A stretch of 64,000 nt of DNA from Streptomyces sp. KL109B (GTDB lineage: Bacteria > Actinomycetota > Actinomycetes > Streptomycetales > Streptomycetaceae), in contig NZ_JASERL010000013.1 of NCBI RefSeq assembly GCF_030766935.1, positions 186,001 through 250,000 on the forward strand, in the 5' to 3' direction. How positions within the stretch are numbered: position 1 is the stretch's first letter; every line of letters begins with the position of its first letter. Made by a program: the position numbers and the translations under genes. A model generated the notes under the pieces. It worked only from the letters and a program-made list of their open reading frames with translations, was not told the DNA's origin and made no database searches. Shown piece by piece: positions 49,164 through 57,994 of this stretch.

Positions 49164-49973
49164 GTGAACGACGGCGGTGGGCGGACGTTCGGCCCTCTGG
49201 GCACGACCTTGGTGATCATCCCGACCTACAACGAGGCGGAGAACATCAAGCCCGTCGTGGGCCGCGTCCGGGAGTCCGTGCCCGCGGCGCACGTCCTGAT
49301 CGCCGACGACAACAGCCCCGACGGCACCGGCAAGCTCGCCGACGAACTCGCCGCCGAGGACGAGCAGGTCCACGTCCTGCACCGCACCGGCAAGGAGGGC
49401 CTGGGCGCCGCCTACCTCGCGGGCTTCGCCTGGGGCATGGAGAACGGCTACGGCGTCCTGGTCGAGATGGACGCCGACGGCTCCCACCAGCCGGAGGAAC
49501 TGCCCCGCCTGCTGACCGCGCTCAAGGGCGCCGACCTGGTCCTCGGCTCGCGCTGGGTGCCCGGCGGGCGCATCGTCAACTGGCCCAAGTCCCGCCAGTT
49601 CATCTCCCGCGGCGGCTCCACGTACTCGCGTCTCCTCCTGGACGTCCCGATCCGCGACGTCACCGGCGGCTTCCGCGCCTTCCGCCGGGAGACCCTGGAG
49701 GGCCTCGGCCTCGACGAGGTCGCCTCGCAGGGGTACTGCTTCCAGGTCGACCTGGCCCGGCGCGCGGTGCGCGAGGGCTACCACGTGGTCGAGGTCCCCA
49801 TCACCTTCGTGGAGCGCGAGCGGGGCGACTCCAAGATGAGCAAGGACATCGTCGTGGAAGCCCTGTGGCGGGTCACCACATGGGGCGTGGGGGCCAGGGT
49901 GGACAAGGTCCTGGGCCGCAACCCGGACGCCCACGGAAAGCCGGACGCCCACGGGAAGCCGGACGTCCACTGA
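49164..49973 (+). CDS. ppm1: Polyprenol monophosphomannose synthase (GT2)
   Basis: A 269-residue GT2 glycosyltransferase that transfers mannose from GDP-mannose to polyprenyl phosphate. It supplies the donor for protein O-mannosylation and membrane glycolipids. Seen: VIIPTYNEAENI, ADDNSPDGT and the metal-binding VEMDADGSHQPEEL. The Lnt-like second domain of mycobacterial Ppm1 is absent, as expected for Streptomyces. The C-terminus ends in a short repeat tail (DAHGKPDAHGKPDVH) absent from a minimal catalytic domain. Start GTG at 49164 after AAGGGGAATCT. Confidence 0.94.
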   Translation: MNDGGGRTFGPLGTTLVIIPTYNEAENIKPVVGRVRESVPAAHVLIADDNSPDGTGKLADELAAEDEQVHVLHRTGKEGLGAAYLAGFAWGMENGYGVLVEMDADGSHQPEELPRLLTALKGADLVLGSRWVPGGRIVNWPKSRQFISRGGSTYSRLLLDVPIRDVTGGFRAFRRETLEGLGLDEVASQGYCFQVDLARRAVREGYHVVEVPITFVERERGDSKMSKDIVVEALWRVTTWGVGARVDKVLGRNPDAHGKPDAHGKPDVH

Positions 49974-50049
49974 GCGCCCCGCCTACGCTGAGGGCGATCT
50001 TGATCTCCCGCTTACGCCAATCGGACCGGGGCCCAGGCAGACTGGGTGC

Positions 50050-50649
50050 ATGACCACAGGCACTCCGCCCCGCAACCCGTCCACCGGGGCCCGGCGCTCC
50101 CGGGTCCGCCGCTACCTGCCGCTCTGCGTCGCGGCCTGGCTGGTCCTGGAGATCTGGCTGCTCACGGTGGTGGCGGGCGCGATCGGCGGGTTCACGCTCG
50201 GCATCCTGCTGGTGGCCGGGATCGTGCTCGGCGCCGTGGTGATGAAGTCCGCTGGCCGCCGGGCGTTCCAGAACCTCACCGAGACGCTGCAGCGCCAGCA
50301 GAGCGGCGCTGTGGACCCCGAGAAGGCCGCCGAGCAGCGTTCGCAGGGCAATGGGCTGCTGATGCTCGCCGGGCTCTTCCTGATGATTCCTGGCCTGCTC
50401 TCGGACGTTCTGGGCCTGCTGCTGCTCGTCCCGCCGCTGCGCACGGCGGTGAGCCGGTACACGGAGCGCACGGTCGAGCGGAAGATGGGCGCCGCGGCGT
50501 CCCAGAGCGGCTTCGGCGAGGCGTACCAGCAGGCCAGGACGCGGCAGTCCGGCGGCACCGTGATCCAGGGCGAGGTGATCAGGGACGACGAGCGCCCGGG
50601 ACCGCGCCGGGATGACGACACGGACCCGCGCCCGCCGCTCACGCCCTGA
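50050..50649 (+). CDS. fxsA: FxsA-family membrane protein
   Basis: A 199-residue inner-membrane protein. Three or four helices (LCVAAWLVLEIWLLTVVAGA, TLGILLVAGIVLGAVVM, LLMLAGLFLMIPGLLSDVLG, LLLVPPLRTAV) carry the FxsA core motif GLLSDVLGLLLLVPPLR. A charged, disordered tail follows. In E. coli, FxsA relieves phage T7 exclusion by the F plasmid; the native role is unknown. A CAGACT -10-like element 7 bp before the ATG suggests a leaderless transcript, so it may be expressed separately from ppm1, 76 bp upstream. Confidence 0.9.
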   Translation: MTTGTPPRNPSTGARRSRVRRYLPLCVAAWLVLEIWLLTVVAGAIGGFTLGILLVAGIVLGAVVMKSAGRRAFQNLTETLQRQQSGAVDPEKAAEQRSQGNGLLMLAGLFLMIPGLLSDVLGLLLLVPPLRTAVSRYTERTVERKMGAAASQSGFGEAYQQARTRQSGGTVIQGEVIRDDERPGPRRDDDTDPRPPLTP

Positions 50650-50663
50650 CCCGTCGCACGGCA

Positions 50664-50708
50664 AACGGCCGGGGCCGGACACACATCGTGTGTCCGGCCC
50701 CGGCCGTT
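50664..50708. terminator. Long bidirectional hairpin terminator
   Basis: A perfect 21-bp inverted repeat (50664-50684 with 50688-50708) with a 3-nt ATC loop lies between the convergent stops of fxsA and rbpA. It should end transcription from both sides. Confidence 0.9.
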
Positions 50709-50731
50709 GTGCGTGGTGCGCGCCCCGTGGG

Positions 50732-51112
50732 TCAGGCCGACTTGCGGCCGCTGTTGTCCCGCGGGTGCACCGCGATGTTCATCGCGCCCGAACGCAGAAC
50801 CGCCAGGCGCTCCTCGAGGACCTCTTCGAGCTCCTCACGGGTGCGCCGCTCCATCAGCATGTCCCAATGCGTACGAGCCGGCTTGCCCTTCTTCTCCTCA
50901 GGGCCGTCACCGTCCACGAGAAGTGCCTGGGCCCCGCAGACCTTGCACTCCCACTCCGGCGGAATTTCGGCCTCCACCGAGAAGGGCATCTCGAAGCGGT
51001 GCCCCTTCTCGCATGCGTACTCCACGGCCTGGCGCGGAGCCAGGTCGATGCCGCGGTCCGTCTCGTAGCTGGTCACTACGAGGCGTGTGCCGCGAAGAGC
51101 TCGCTCACTCAT
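50732..51112 (-). CDS. rbpA: RNA polymerase-binding protein RbpA
   Basis: A 126-residue actinobacterial transcription factor that binds core RNA polymerase and group-1/2 sigma factors and stabilises open complexes. The zinc ligands of the core domain are visible as Cys34, His38, Cys56 and Cys59 (EYACEKGHRF, WECKVCG). The C-terminal sigma-interaction helix is HWDMLMERRTREELEEVLEERL. Upstream is a near-perfect sigma-R promoter, which ties it to thiol/oxidative stress. ATG at 51112. One of the most secure calls in the window. Confidence 0.97.
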   Translation of the reverse strand: MSERALRGTRLVVTSYETDRGIDLAPRQAVEYACEKGHRFEMPFSVEAEIPPEWECKVCGAQALLVDGDGPEEKKGKPARTHWDMLMERRTREELEEVLEERLAVLRSGAMNIAVHPRDNSGRKSA

Positions 51113-51173
51113 GAATCGTGCCTCCCGGGCTTGTCGCCCACAGGACAGGTGTCGCTGTCGTCGTCATCCGGTC

Positions 51174-51199
51174 AACGTCCGGTCGGCGGTAAAGATTCC
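51174..51199 (-). promoter_or_regulatory. Sigma-R-type promoter of rbpA
   Basis: On the minus strand GGAAT (51199-51195), an 18-bp spacer and GTT (51176-51174) match the SigR consensus GGAAT-N18/19-GTT exactly. It gives an rbpA leader of about 55 nt. The rest of the 267-bp gap to 51379 has no gene; it is relatively AT-rich around 51240-51350 (TTTGTCACATCTCACG, GCGTTTTGCGATATGG). Confidence 0.85.
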
Positions 51200-51379
51200 C
51201 GGTTTCCGGGTCATGCGTCGCCTTCGGAGCCGCAGCCTTGTTGACCTGTGCAGTACCCACCGGTGACCGGTTTGTCACATCTCACGCAGGATGTCACCTA
51301 GCGTTTTGCGATATGGACGTGCAGTAACGGTACGCCTGGCAGGCCAACCGCGTACACTACCGGGCTTTGCCTTCAGGTG

Positions 51380-52735
51380 CTAAATCCGGGCCGGTACGGA
51401 ATTGCCCGCGTCGCGCACCGCCCGGCGGACCGGAACCCTCGCGAGCAGGCCAAAACCGATCACGAAGAAGGCGACAAGGGACAGGATCGCATCGCGATAA
51501 CTCCCGGTCAGCTGGTACGCGAGGCCGAACACCAGGGGCCCCACCCAGCTCATCCCGCGGTCGCTCATCTCGTACGCGGAGAAGTACTCGGCCTCCTTGC
51601 CAGCGGGCACAAGATGCGAGAACAGCGAGCGGGACAGCGCCTGGGTGCCGCCCAGGACGAGCCCGATGCCGGCGGCGAGCACGAAGAACCACGCGGGAGC
51701 CCCGGCGGGCAGGAAGTAGCCGGCCCCGATCGTCACCGTCCACGCGACGAGGGAGCCGAGGATCGTGCGCTTCGCGCCGTACGCGCGCGCGAGGCGGCCC
51801 ATCGCGAGCGCCCCGGCCACCGCCAGAAGCTGCACCAGGAGCACCGCGACGATGAGCGTCGACTGCCCGAGGCCGAGCTCCTCGGAGCCGTACACGGAGG
51901 CCTGGGAGATCACCGTCTGTACGCCGTCGTTGTAGACGAGGTAGGCGAGGAGGAAGGAGAGCGTCAGCGGGTGGCGGCGCATGTCCTTCACCGTGGCCAG
52001 CAGTTGGCGCAGGCCCCGGGCCGCGCCCCCCGGCGCGGGCCGGGCGCGCCGGTCGCGCAGGCGGCGCAGCGGAACCAGGGTGAACGCGCCCCACCAGACG
52101 CCCGCCGACGCCAGGCAGATGCGCACCGCGGTCGACTCGGAGACACCGAAGGTGTCGTGGGCCGTGTAGAGGATCAGGTTCAACAGGAGGACGAGGGCGC
52201 CCGAGGCGTACCCGAAGGCCCAGCCGCGCGAGGAGACCGCGTCGCGCTCCTCCGGGGGCGCGATCTGGGGCAGGTACGAGTTGTAGAGCACCATCGAGAC
52301 GGCCAGCGAGGAATTCGCGACGACCAGGAGGAGGCCGCCGAGCAGATAGCGGTCGCCGTCCAGGAAGAACATCCCCGCCGTCGCCGCCGCGCCTATGTAG
52401 GCGGAGAGCGCGAGCAGCGGCTTCTTGCGGCCCGTCCGGTCGGCGGCCGCGCCCGCGAGCGGCATCACGAAGATCGACAGGATCACCGACAGGGAGACCG
52501 AGTACGCGAAGAAGGAGCCCGCGCGGACCGGGATCCCCAAGGGGTGCACAAAGCCGTCCGGGTCGGCCGCCGCCTTGGTGACCGAGGTCAGATACGGCCC
52601 CAGGAACACCGTCAGGACGCTGGTCGAATAGACCGAGCACGCCCAGTCGTAGAAGTACCAGCCGCGTTGCTCGCGCTTGCGCCCGGCGAGCGCCGACGCC
52701 CCCGTCGCCGCCTCCTGTGCGGTCTCCGTGCCCAC
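51380..52735 (-). CDS. MFS transporter, UMF1/Atg22-like
   Basis: A 451-residue, 12-helix transporter. The N-terminal WYFYDWACSVYSTSVLTVFLG and FGYASGALVLLLNLILY are characteristic of the UMF1 group, related to vacuolar amino-acid effluxer Atg22. The MFS loop is LAGAAADRTGRKKPLLAL. The late segment GGTQALSRSLFSHLVPAGKEAEYFS is also typical of the group. Start GTG at 52735. Located between rbpA and the glycerophosphodiesterase gene; possibly an amino-acid or metabolite exporter. Confidence 0.9.
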   Translation of the reverse strand: MGTETAQEAATGASALAGRKREQRGWYFYDWACSVYSTSVLTVFLGPYLTSVTKAAADPDGFVHPLGIPVRAGSFFAYSVSLSVILSIFVMPLAGAAADRTGRKKPLLALSAYIGAAATAGMFFLDGDRYLLGGLLLVVANSSLAVSMVLYNSYLPQIAPPEERDAVSSRGWAFGYASGALVLLLNLILYTAHDTFGVSESTAVRICLASAGVWWGAFTLVPLRRLRDRRARPAPGGAARGLRQLLATVKDMRRHPLTLSFLLAYLVYNDGVQTVISQASVYGSEELGLGQSTLIVAVLLVQLLAVAGALAMGRLARAYGAKRTILGSLVAWTVTIGAGYFLPAGAPAWFFVLAAGIGLVLGGTQALSRSLFSHLVPAGKEAEYFSAYEMSDRGMSWVGPLVFGLAYQLTGSYRDAILSLVAFFVIGFGLLARVPVRRAVRDAGNSVPARI

Positions 52736-52781
52736 CCGTGTCCCCTTGTAGTCCCCGTCGTCCGGCGCCGCGGGGCGGTGG

Positions 52782-53549
52782 TCAGACCCAGGTCCCCCGG
52801 TCCTTGAGGACGTCCCGCAGCGTCTCGATGTGATCGGAAACTATGCCATCGACCCCTAGGTCGAGAAGACGCCGCATCTCCTTCTCGTCGTTCACCGTCC
52901 ACACGTGCACCTGCAACCCGCGCGCGTGGGCGGCCCGGACGAAGCGGTGGTCGACAACCCGGACCCGCCCGTGTGTCACCGGGACCTGGGCGCAGACCGC
53001 CGAGCGGCGCAGCGCGGCCGGAATCCCGTACGAGCGGAGCCGCAGGCCCAGGACGCCCTTGGTGCCGTACGAGGTCGCGAGGCGCGGACCCGCGAGCGCC
53101 TGCGCGCGGGCGACGCGGGCCTCGGAGAAGGAGCCGACGCAGACGCGGTCCCACGCGCGCGTGCGGCGGAGCAGTTCGAGCAGCGGGGCGAGGGCGGGCT
53201 CCGCCTTCACGTCCACGTTCCAGCGCACGTCGGGGAAGGACTCCAGCAGCTCTTCGAAGAGCGGCACCGGTTCGGTGCCCGCCACGCGCGCGCGGCGCAC
53301 CGTGGACCAGGGGAGGTCCGCGATCCGGCCGCTGCCGTCCGTGACCCGGTCGAGCGTCGTGTCGTGGAAGGCGACGAGGCGCCCGTCGGCCGTGGCGTGC
53401 ACATCGGTCTCGATGTAGCGGTAGCCGAGGTCCACGGCGCGGCGGAACGCGGCGACGGTGTTCTCCAGACCGTCCGCCGCCCCGCCCCGGTGGGCGAGGG
53501 CGAGCGGCCCGGGATGGTCGAGGTAGGGGTGGCGTACGCGCGAGGTCAC
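52782..53549 (-). CDS. Glycerophosphodiester phosphodiesterase
   Basis: A 255-residue cytosolic GDPD, hydrolysing glycerophosphodiesters to sn-glycerol-3-phosphate and an alcohol. Catalytic motifs: LALAHRGGAADGLENT (His, Arg, Glu), YIETDVHATADGRLVAFHD (Glu, Asp, His) and NVDVKAE. No signal peptide. Start GTG at 53549 overlaps the stop of the YczE-type gene (GTGA), so the two are cotranscribed. Confidence 0.93.
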   Translation of the reverse strand: MTSRVRHPYLDHPGPLALAHRGGAADGLENTVAAFRRAVDLGYRYIETDVHATADGRLVAFHDTTLDRVTDGSGRIADLPWSTVRRARVAGTEPVPLFEELLESFPDVRWNVDVKAEPALAPLLELLRRTRAWDRVCVGSFSEARVARAQALAGPRLATSYGTKGVLGLRLRSYGIPAALRRSAVCAQVPVTHGRVRVVDHRFVRAAHARGLQVHVWTVNDEKEMRRLLDLGVDGIVSDHIETLRDVLKDRGTWV

Positions 53550-54214
53550 CGTCGCAGTATCGCCCGCCGCCCTGTGCCGCCGGCGACCACGGTGGAACCG
53601 GCGGGCGACGCGGGGACGGCGAAGAGGCGCAGGAAGAGCTGGGCCAGCGGGCCGATCGCCAGGGCGTACAGGACCGTGCCGACGCCGATCGTGCCGCCGA
53701 GCACGAAGCCGCTCGCCACGACGGCGATCTCGATGACCGTGCGCATGAGGCGGATCGAGCGGCCGGTGCGCTGGTGCAGCCCCGTCATCAGGCCGTCGCG
53801 CGGCCCCGGGCCGAACTTCGCCGCGATGTAGAGGCCGGTCGCGACCCCGTTGAGCACGATGGCGGCGAGCATCAATGGGACACGCACTCCGTAGGAGTGC
53901 GCGTCCGGGACGACGGCGAGCGTGCCGTCCATCGCGAGGCCGACCACGAAGACGTTCGACACGGTGCCGAGTCCGGGGCGCTGGCGCAGCGGGATCCACA
54001 GGAGCAGCACGATCGCACCCACGATGATCGACACGACGCCGATGGAGATGCCGGTCAGCTCGGCGAGCCCCTGATGCAGCACGCCCCAGGGCTCCAGGCC
54101 GAGACCCGCCTCCACGAGGAGCGCCGAACTCGCGCCGTACAGCGCGAGACCTACGTAGAGCTGCACGAGGCGGCGGACGAGTCGGCCGCCCGTGGGCGGG
54201 GTTGGTGCGGACAA
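53546..54214 (-). CDS. YczE/YitT-family integral membrane protein
   Basis: A 222-residue membrane protein with about five helices (LVQLYVGLALYGASSALLVE, GISIGVVSIIVGAIVLLLW, VPLMLAAIVLNGVATGLYIA) and the conserved GPGPRDGLMTGLHQRTGRSI loop typical of YczE. The start is taken as TTG at 54214 because AGGGGG lies 6 nt upstream. A longer start at 54256 would overlap the divergent promoter. YczE genes are characteristically divergent from a MocR-type regulator (YczR), as here. Function unknown. Confidence 0.82.
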   Translation of the reverse strand: MSAPTPPTGGRLVRRLVQLYVGLALYGASSALLVEAGLGLEPWGVLHQGLAELTGISIGVVSIIVGAIVLLLWIPLRQRPGLGTVSNVFVVGLAMDGTLAVVPDAHSYGVRVPLMLAAIVLNGVATGLYIAAKFGPGPRDGLMTGLHQRTGRSIRLMRTVIEIAVVASGFVLGGTIGVGTVLYALAIGPLAQLFLRLFAVPASPAGSTVVAGGTGRRAILRR

Positions 54215-54224
54215 GAGGAGCCCC

Positions 54225-54250
54225 CTGTGTAGTGGTACTGGACTGACCCG
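54225..54250. promoter_or_regulatory. Candidate MocR operator in the yczE/mocR divergent region
   Basis: TGTAGTGGTACTGGACTGAC contains two imperfect direct copies of an (A/C)TGG(T/A)CT-like box. This resembles the GTGG(T/A)CTA-type half sites bound by MocR regulators such as PdxR. It sits just upstream of the TTG-started membrane gene. The assignment is tentative. Confidence 0.3.
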
Positions 54251-54315
54251 TGACACTCTGTGGCGTGGAATCGGATGCCAACCATGGCCAATTCCAGGAA
54301 GGTGGACTGGCTCGC

Positions 54316-55815
54316 ATGGCCCAGTGGACTTCGGCGATCGGCTCGACCCAGCTCGCCCGGCTGCTCACCTCGCAGCAGCCGCGCCCCGCGGGCCCCGGCA
54401 CCCGCCGCCCGCCCGCCTACCGCGCCCTCGCCGACGGGATCCGGCTGCTCGTCCTGGAGGGCCGCGTCCCGGTGGCCACACGCCTTCCTGCCGAGCGCGA
54501 ACTCGCCCAGGCGCTCTCCGTGAGCCGCACCACGGTCGCGGCCGCCTACGAGGCGCTGCGCGGCGAGGGATTCCTCGAGTCCCGCAGGGGAGCGGGCAGT
54601 TGGACCGCCGTGCCCGCCGGGAATCCGCTCCCCGCGCGCGGCCTCGAACCGCTCCCGCCCGAGGCCCTCGGCTCCATGATCGACCTCGGCACAGCGGCCC
54701 TGCCCGCGCCCGAACCGTGGCTGACGCGCGCCGTCCAAGGAGCCCTGGAGGAACTGCCTCCGTACGCCCACACCCACGGCGACTACCCGGCCGGCCTGCC
54801 CGCCCTGCGCGCGATGATCGCCGAGCGGTACACCGCGCACGGCATCCCGACCATGCCCGAACAGATCATGGTCACGACCGGCGCGATGGGCGCCATCGAC
54901 GCGATCTGCCACCTCTTCGCGGGCCGCGGTGAACGCGTCGCCGTCGAGTCGCCCTCGTACGCCAACATCCTTCAACTGATGCGCGAGGCGGGCCTGCGCC
55001 TCGTGCCCGTGGCGATGGCCGACGGCCTCCAGGGCTGGGACCTCGACCGCTGGCGGCAGGTGCTGCGCGAGGCCGCGCCGCGACTCGCCTACGTAGTCGC
55101 CGATTTCCACAATCCGACCGGTGCGCTCGCCGACGAGGAGCAGCGCCGCTCGCTGGTCGACTCCGCGCGCGCGGCGGGCACGGTGCTCGTGGTCGACGAG
55201 ACCATGACCGAGCTGCACCTGGACGCCGACACCGAAATGCCGCGCCGCGTCTGCGCGTTCGACCCCGCGGGGTCCACCGTCGTCACGGTCGGCTCCGCCA
55301 GCAAGGCGTTCTGGGCGGGCATGCGCATCGGCTGGGTGCGGGCCGCCCCGGACGTCATCCGCAGCCTGGTCGCCGCGCGCGCGTACGCGGACCTCGGCAC
55401 CCCGGTCCTGGAGCAGCTGGCGGTGAACTGGCTGCTCAACAGCGGGGGTTGGGAGGAGGCCGTCGCGCTGCGGCGCGGTCAGGCGCGCGAGAACCGGGAC
55501 GCGCTGGTGGCCGCGGTGCGCCGGGAGCTGCCCGACTGGGAGTTCGACGTGCCCAAGGGGGGCCTCACGCTGTGGGTGAAGGCCGGCGGCCTGTCGGGTT
55601 CGCGCCTCGCCGAGCTGGGCGAGCGGGTCGGGGTGCGGGTCCCTTCGGGGCCCCGGTTCGGCGTCGACGGGGCCTTCGAGGGGTACGTACGGCTGCCGTT
55701 CACCGTGGGCGGCGCGGTGGCCGACGAGGCGGCGGCGCGGCTCGCGGCGGCGGCCCGCCTCGTCCGGGACGGTCAGGGCGCGGGCGGGGACGTGCCGCGC
55801 ACCCTGATCGCGTGA
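54316..55815 (+). CDS. MocR-type PLP-dependent transcriptional regulator (GntR/aminotransferase fusion)
   Basis: A 499-residue fusion of a GntR winged helix (about 25-95: ERELAQALSVSRTTVAAAYE) and a fold-type-I aminotransferase domain. PLP residues are seen in DFHNPTGALADEEQR, VVDETMTELHLD and VGSASKAFWAGMRIGW (Lys as the Schiff-base residue). The ATG at 54316 gives M-A-Q-W-T-S; in-frame GTGs at 54250 and 54268 are less likely. Divergent from a YczE gene, the arrangement of the YczR-YczE pairs; it probably activates or represses that gene in response to PLP or an amino compound. Confidence 0.9.
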   Translation: MAQWTSAIGSTQLARLLTSQQPRPAGPGTRRPPAYRALADGIRLLVLEGRVPVATRLPAERELAQALSVSRTTVAAAYEALRGEGFLESRRGAGSWTAVPAGNPLPARGLEPLPPEALGSMIDLGTAALPAPEPWLTRAVQGALEELPPYAHTHGDYPAGLPALRAMIAERYTAHGIPTMPEQIMVTTGAMGAIDAICHLFAGRGERVAVESPSYANILQLMREAGLRLVPVAMADGLQGWDLDRWRQVLREAAPRLAYVVADFHNPTGALADEEQRRSLVDSARAAGTVLVVDETMTELHLDADTEMPRRVCAFDPAGSTVVTVGSASKAFWAGMRIGWVRAAPDVIRSLVAARAYADLGTPVLEQLAVNWLLNSGGWEEAVALRRGQARENRDALVAAVRRELPDWEFDVPKGGLTLWVKAGGLSGSRLAELGERVGVRVPSGPRFGVDGAFEGYVRLPFTVGGAVADEAAARLAAAARLVRDGQGAGGDVPRTLIA

Positions 55816-55872
55816 CCTGCTGCCGCTCTACGTAGCGGGGGTTACGCAGAGGAAGCCGCGTAGAGGCTGCGT

Positions 55873-57480
55873 TCAGCCCTTACGCAGAAGGCTGCCTTCG
55901 GCGTTCCCGAGCGCCTCGGCCTGGTCCGTGAGCGTCTCGTCCGGGACCGACTCGACGGCCGCGTCCCCCGGCGTGCTGCGCTCCGGAAGCAGCGCCGTGA
56001 CCGCCTGCCGGTGCGCCTCGCTCGTCGCGTCGTCGTACGGGTCCGGGGTGGCGGGGACCTGGAGGCGGTGGACCGGGCCCGTGCCCAGGCGGGCGTAGCC
56101 GCGCCCGGCCGGGATCTCGGCGTTCGGTGTCGTCTGCGGCACGGTGCCCAGCACGTCGTGCAGCTCCTCCTGAGAGGCAGGACCGAGCACCACGCGCGCG
56201 CGGGTGTGCTGCCGGACCGGGTCGATCAGCGCGTCGAGGCTGTCGAACTGCTCGGCCACGACGACCGTCACGCCGGCCGCACGGCCGTGCCTGAGAGGTA
56301 CCTGGAGCAGCGTCTGCGGGTCCTTGCGGCCGTCCGCGGCGGCGAGGTGTCCCAGGGCGCTGGGGCGGTCCAGGAGGATCCACAGCGGGCGCTTGATGTC
56401 GTCCGGGGCGGGGTGACCGGCCTGCCGTGCCCGGTTCGCGGCGATCAGCCGCCGCTCCGTCTCGTGCGCGGCCCACTCGAGGCTGGTCAGCGCGCCCGCG
56501 AGCCCGCACTCCACGGCGAGCACCCCGGCGCGGCCGACCAGGCACGCGTAGTCGCCCGTCCCACTGCCCTCGATGATCAGTACGTCGCCGTGGCGCAGGG
56601 CCTGGAGGGCGACGGAACGCAGCAGGGACGTGGTGCCGCTGCCCGGCTGGCCCGCGATCAGCAGGTGCGGCTCTGTGGAGCGGACGCCGGTGCGCCACAC
56701 GACGGGCGGCACGTCCCGCTCGTCCTTGCCCGCGAGGACCGGCAGGGTGCGCTGGACGCCGGTCCCGTCGGTGAAGCCGAGCACCGTCTCGCCGGGCGCG
56801 GTCACGAAGGGCTGGGCGGCGATGTCCGTGGGCAGCGGGTCGAGCACGTTCACCGACAGGTGGTTGCCCTCCTCGTCCCACGTGAAGTGGTACTCGCGGC
56901 CCCGGCCGAGCTTGGCGTGCAGCAACTGCTCGATCCGGGCGCGCGACTCCGCCTCCCCGTCCGTGAAGTAGGCCGGGTAGCGGATGTCGATCCGGTCGAC
57001 ACGGCCGTCGCCGTCGAAGTCGAACGTCTTGAAGGCCTTCTCCCAGTCGCCCCCGTGCGCGTACAGCGGGTTGGGGTCCTCGGCGACGGAGAAGTACGGA
57101 ACGAGCGCCTCGTAGAGCGACGAGAGGCGCTCGACCTGCGATTCGTCGGGGCCGGTCTGCTCCGGCGGCTTCGGATCGCGCCCCTTCCACGCGGCCGCCG
57201 CCATCAGGGTGATGAACGCCAGTAGCGGCCCGTAGGGAATGAACACCACGACGAGGACCACCGCGGCCACCAGGAAGAGCAGCGGTCCGCGCCGCTCCTT
57301 GGGGGTGTCCGCCCACTTGCGCCGTCCGGCTGCCGCCAGGCGGCGCAGTCCACGGGTGATCGTGATGAGGGGGTGAAGAACATCGGTGGCGCTGTCGGCG
57401 GCCGTCCGTGCCATGTCCCGGCTCCGGGCGATCGAGGCGCTGCCATTGCTCAGAATGCGGGGGAGAGGGCGCCTGGCCAC
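55873..57480 (-). CDS. FtsK/TraB-like membrane-anchored P-loop protein with a lysine-less Walker A
   Basis: A 535-residue protein. Two membrane helices (about 67-98: LLFLVAAVVLVVVFIPYGPL and LLAFITLMAAAAW) are followed by a soluble domain (about 110-270, containing ADVDGDGR-like FDFDGDGRVDRID) and an FtsK/SpoIIIE-type ATPase-like domain. The P-loop reads AGQPGSGTTSLLRS: the lysine of GxxGxGK(S/T) is threonine. The Walker B-like strand LWILLDRPS lacks the usual acidic pair. So ATP hydrolysis is doubtful. Start GTG at 57480 after GGAGACAGAA. It is 37 bp downstream of a 64-residue membrane protein gene; the two resemble a Tra-Spd-like pair in layout. Confidence 0.8.
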   Translation of the reverse strand: MARRPLPRILSNGSASIARSRDMARTAADSATDVLHPLITITRGLRRLAAAGRRKWADTPKERRGPLLFLVAAVVLVVVFIPYGPLLAFITLMAAAAWKGRDPKPPEQTGPDESQVERLSSLYEALVPYFSVAEDPNPLYAHGGDWEKAFKTFDFDGDGRVDRIDIRYPAYFTDGEAESRARIEQLLHAKLGRGREYHFTWDEEGNHLSVNVLDPLPTDIAAQPFVTAPGETVLGFTDGTGVQRTLPVLAGKDERDVPPVVWRTGVRSTEPHLLIAGQPGSGTTSLLRSVALQALRHGDVLIIEGSGTGDYACLVGRAGVLAVECGLAGALTSLEWAAHETERRLIAANRARQAGHPAPDDIKRPLWILLDRPSALGHLAAADGRKDPQTLLQVPLRHGRAAGVTVVVAEQFDSLDALIDPVRQHTRARVVLGPASQEELHDVLGTVPQTTPNAEIPAGRGYARLGTGPVHRLQVPATPDPYDDATSEAHRQAVTALLPERSTPGDAAVESVPDETLTDQAEALGNAEGSLLRKG

Positions 57481-57517
57481 TTCTGTCTCCTGAAGGTGTG
57501 TGCGGGTGTGTGGGCCG

Positions 57518-57712
57518 TCAGAACTTGATCCCGCCGAGCAGGCTGGCGAGGCTCGCGCCGCCCGCCTTGATGCTCGGGGCGATGGCCGTGCCCGCCAAGT
57601 AGAAGCCGAAGAGGGCGCAGACCAGTGCGTGCGAGGCCTTCAGGCCGTCCTTGCGGAAGAACAGGAAGACGATGATGCCGAGCAGCACTACGCCCGAAAT
57701 GGACAGGATCAT
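57518..57712 (-). CDS. Small two-helix membrane protein
   Basis: A 64-residue hydrophobic protein. ILSISGVVLLGIIVFLFFRK is the first helix, a short basic loop KDGLKASH follows, and ALVCALFGFYLAGTAIAPS is the second, with a Gly/Ser/Ala-rich end. ATG at 57712 after AGGAGAAACC. Start of the operon with the FtsK-like gene; probably its membrane partner. Family not recognised. Confidence 0.75.
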   Translation of the reverse strand: MILSISGVVLLGIIVFLFFRKDGLKASHALVCALFGFYLAGTAIAPSIKAGGASLASLLGGIKF

Positions 57713-57994
57713 GACGGTTTCTCCTGGTTGATGGGGACAGTCACCATGAGTTCTTCCAGGCTCACAGCATGTATCTATACGACAAAAGGTGCAAATGGGT
57801 GGAAATTCATGGCTTTCACCCAATCGGCGAAGGGCTGATGAGCTGGTCGAGCGTGCTGCCGGACGGTCGTCCGCACTCTCCGTGATCTTTGCCTCGGCGG
57901 GGTCGGGTCATGTGCCCGGCCGGGCAGTACGCTGTCGATTCACTCGTACGGCTGCACGGCCGTACCAGCACGTATGAGAAAGGCGGTCCGGCCG

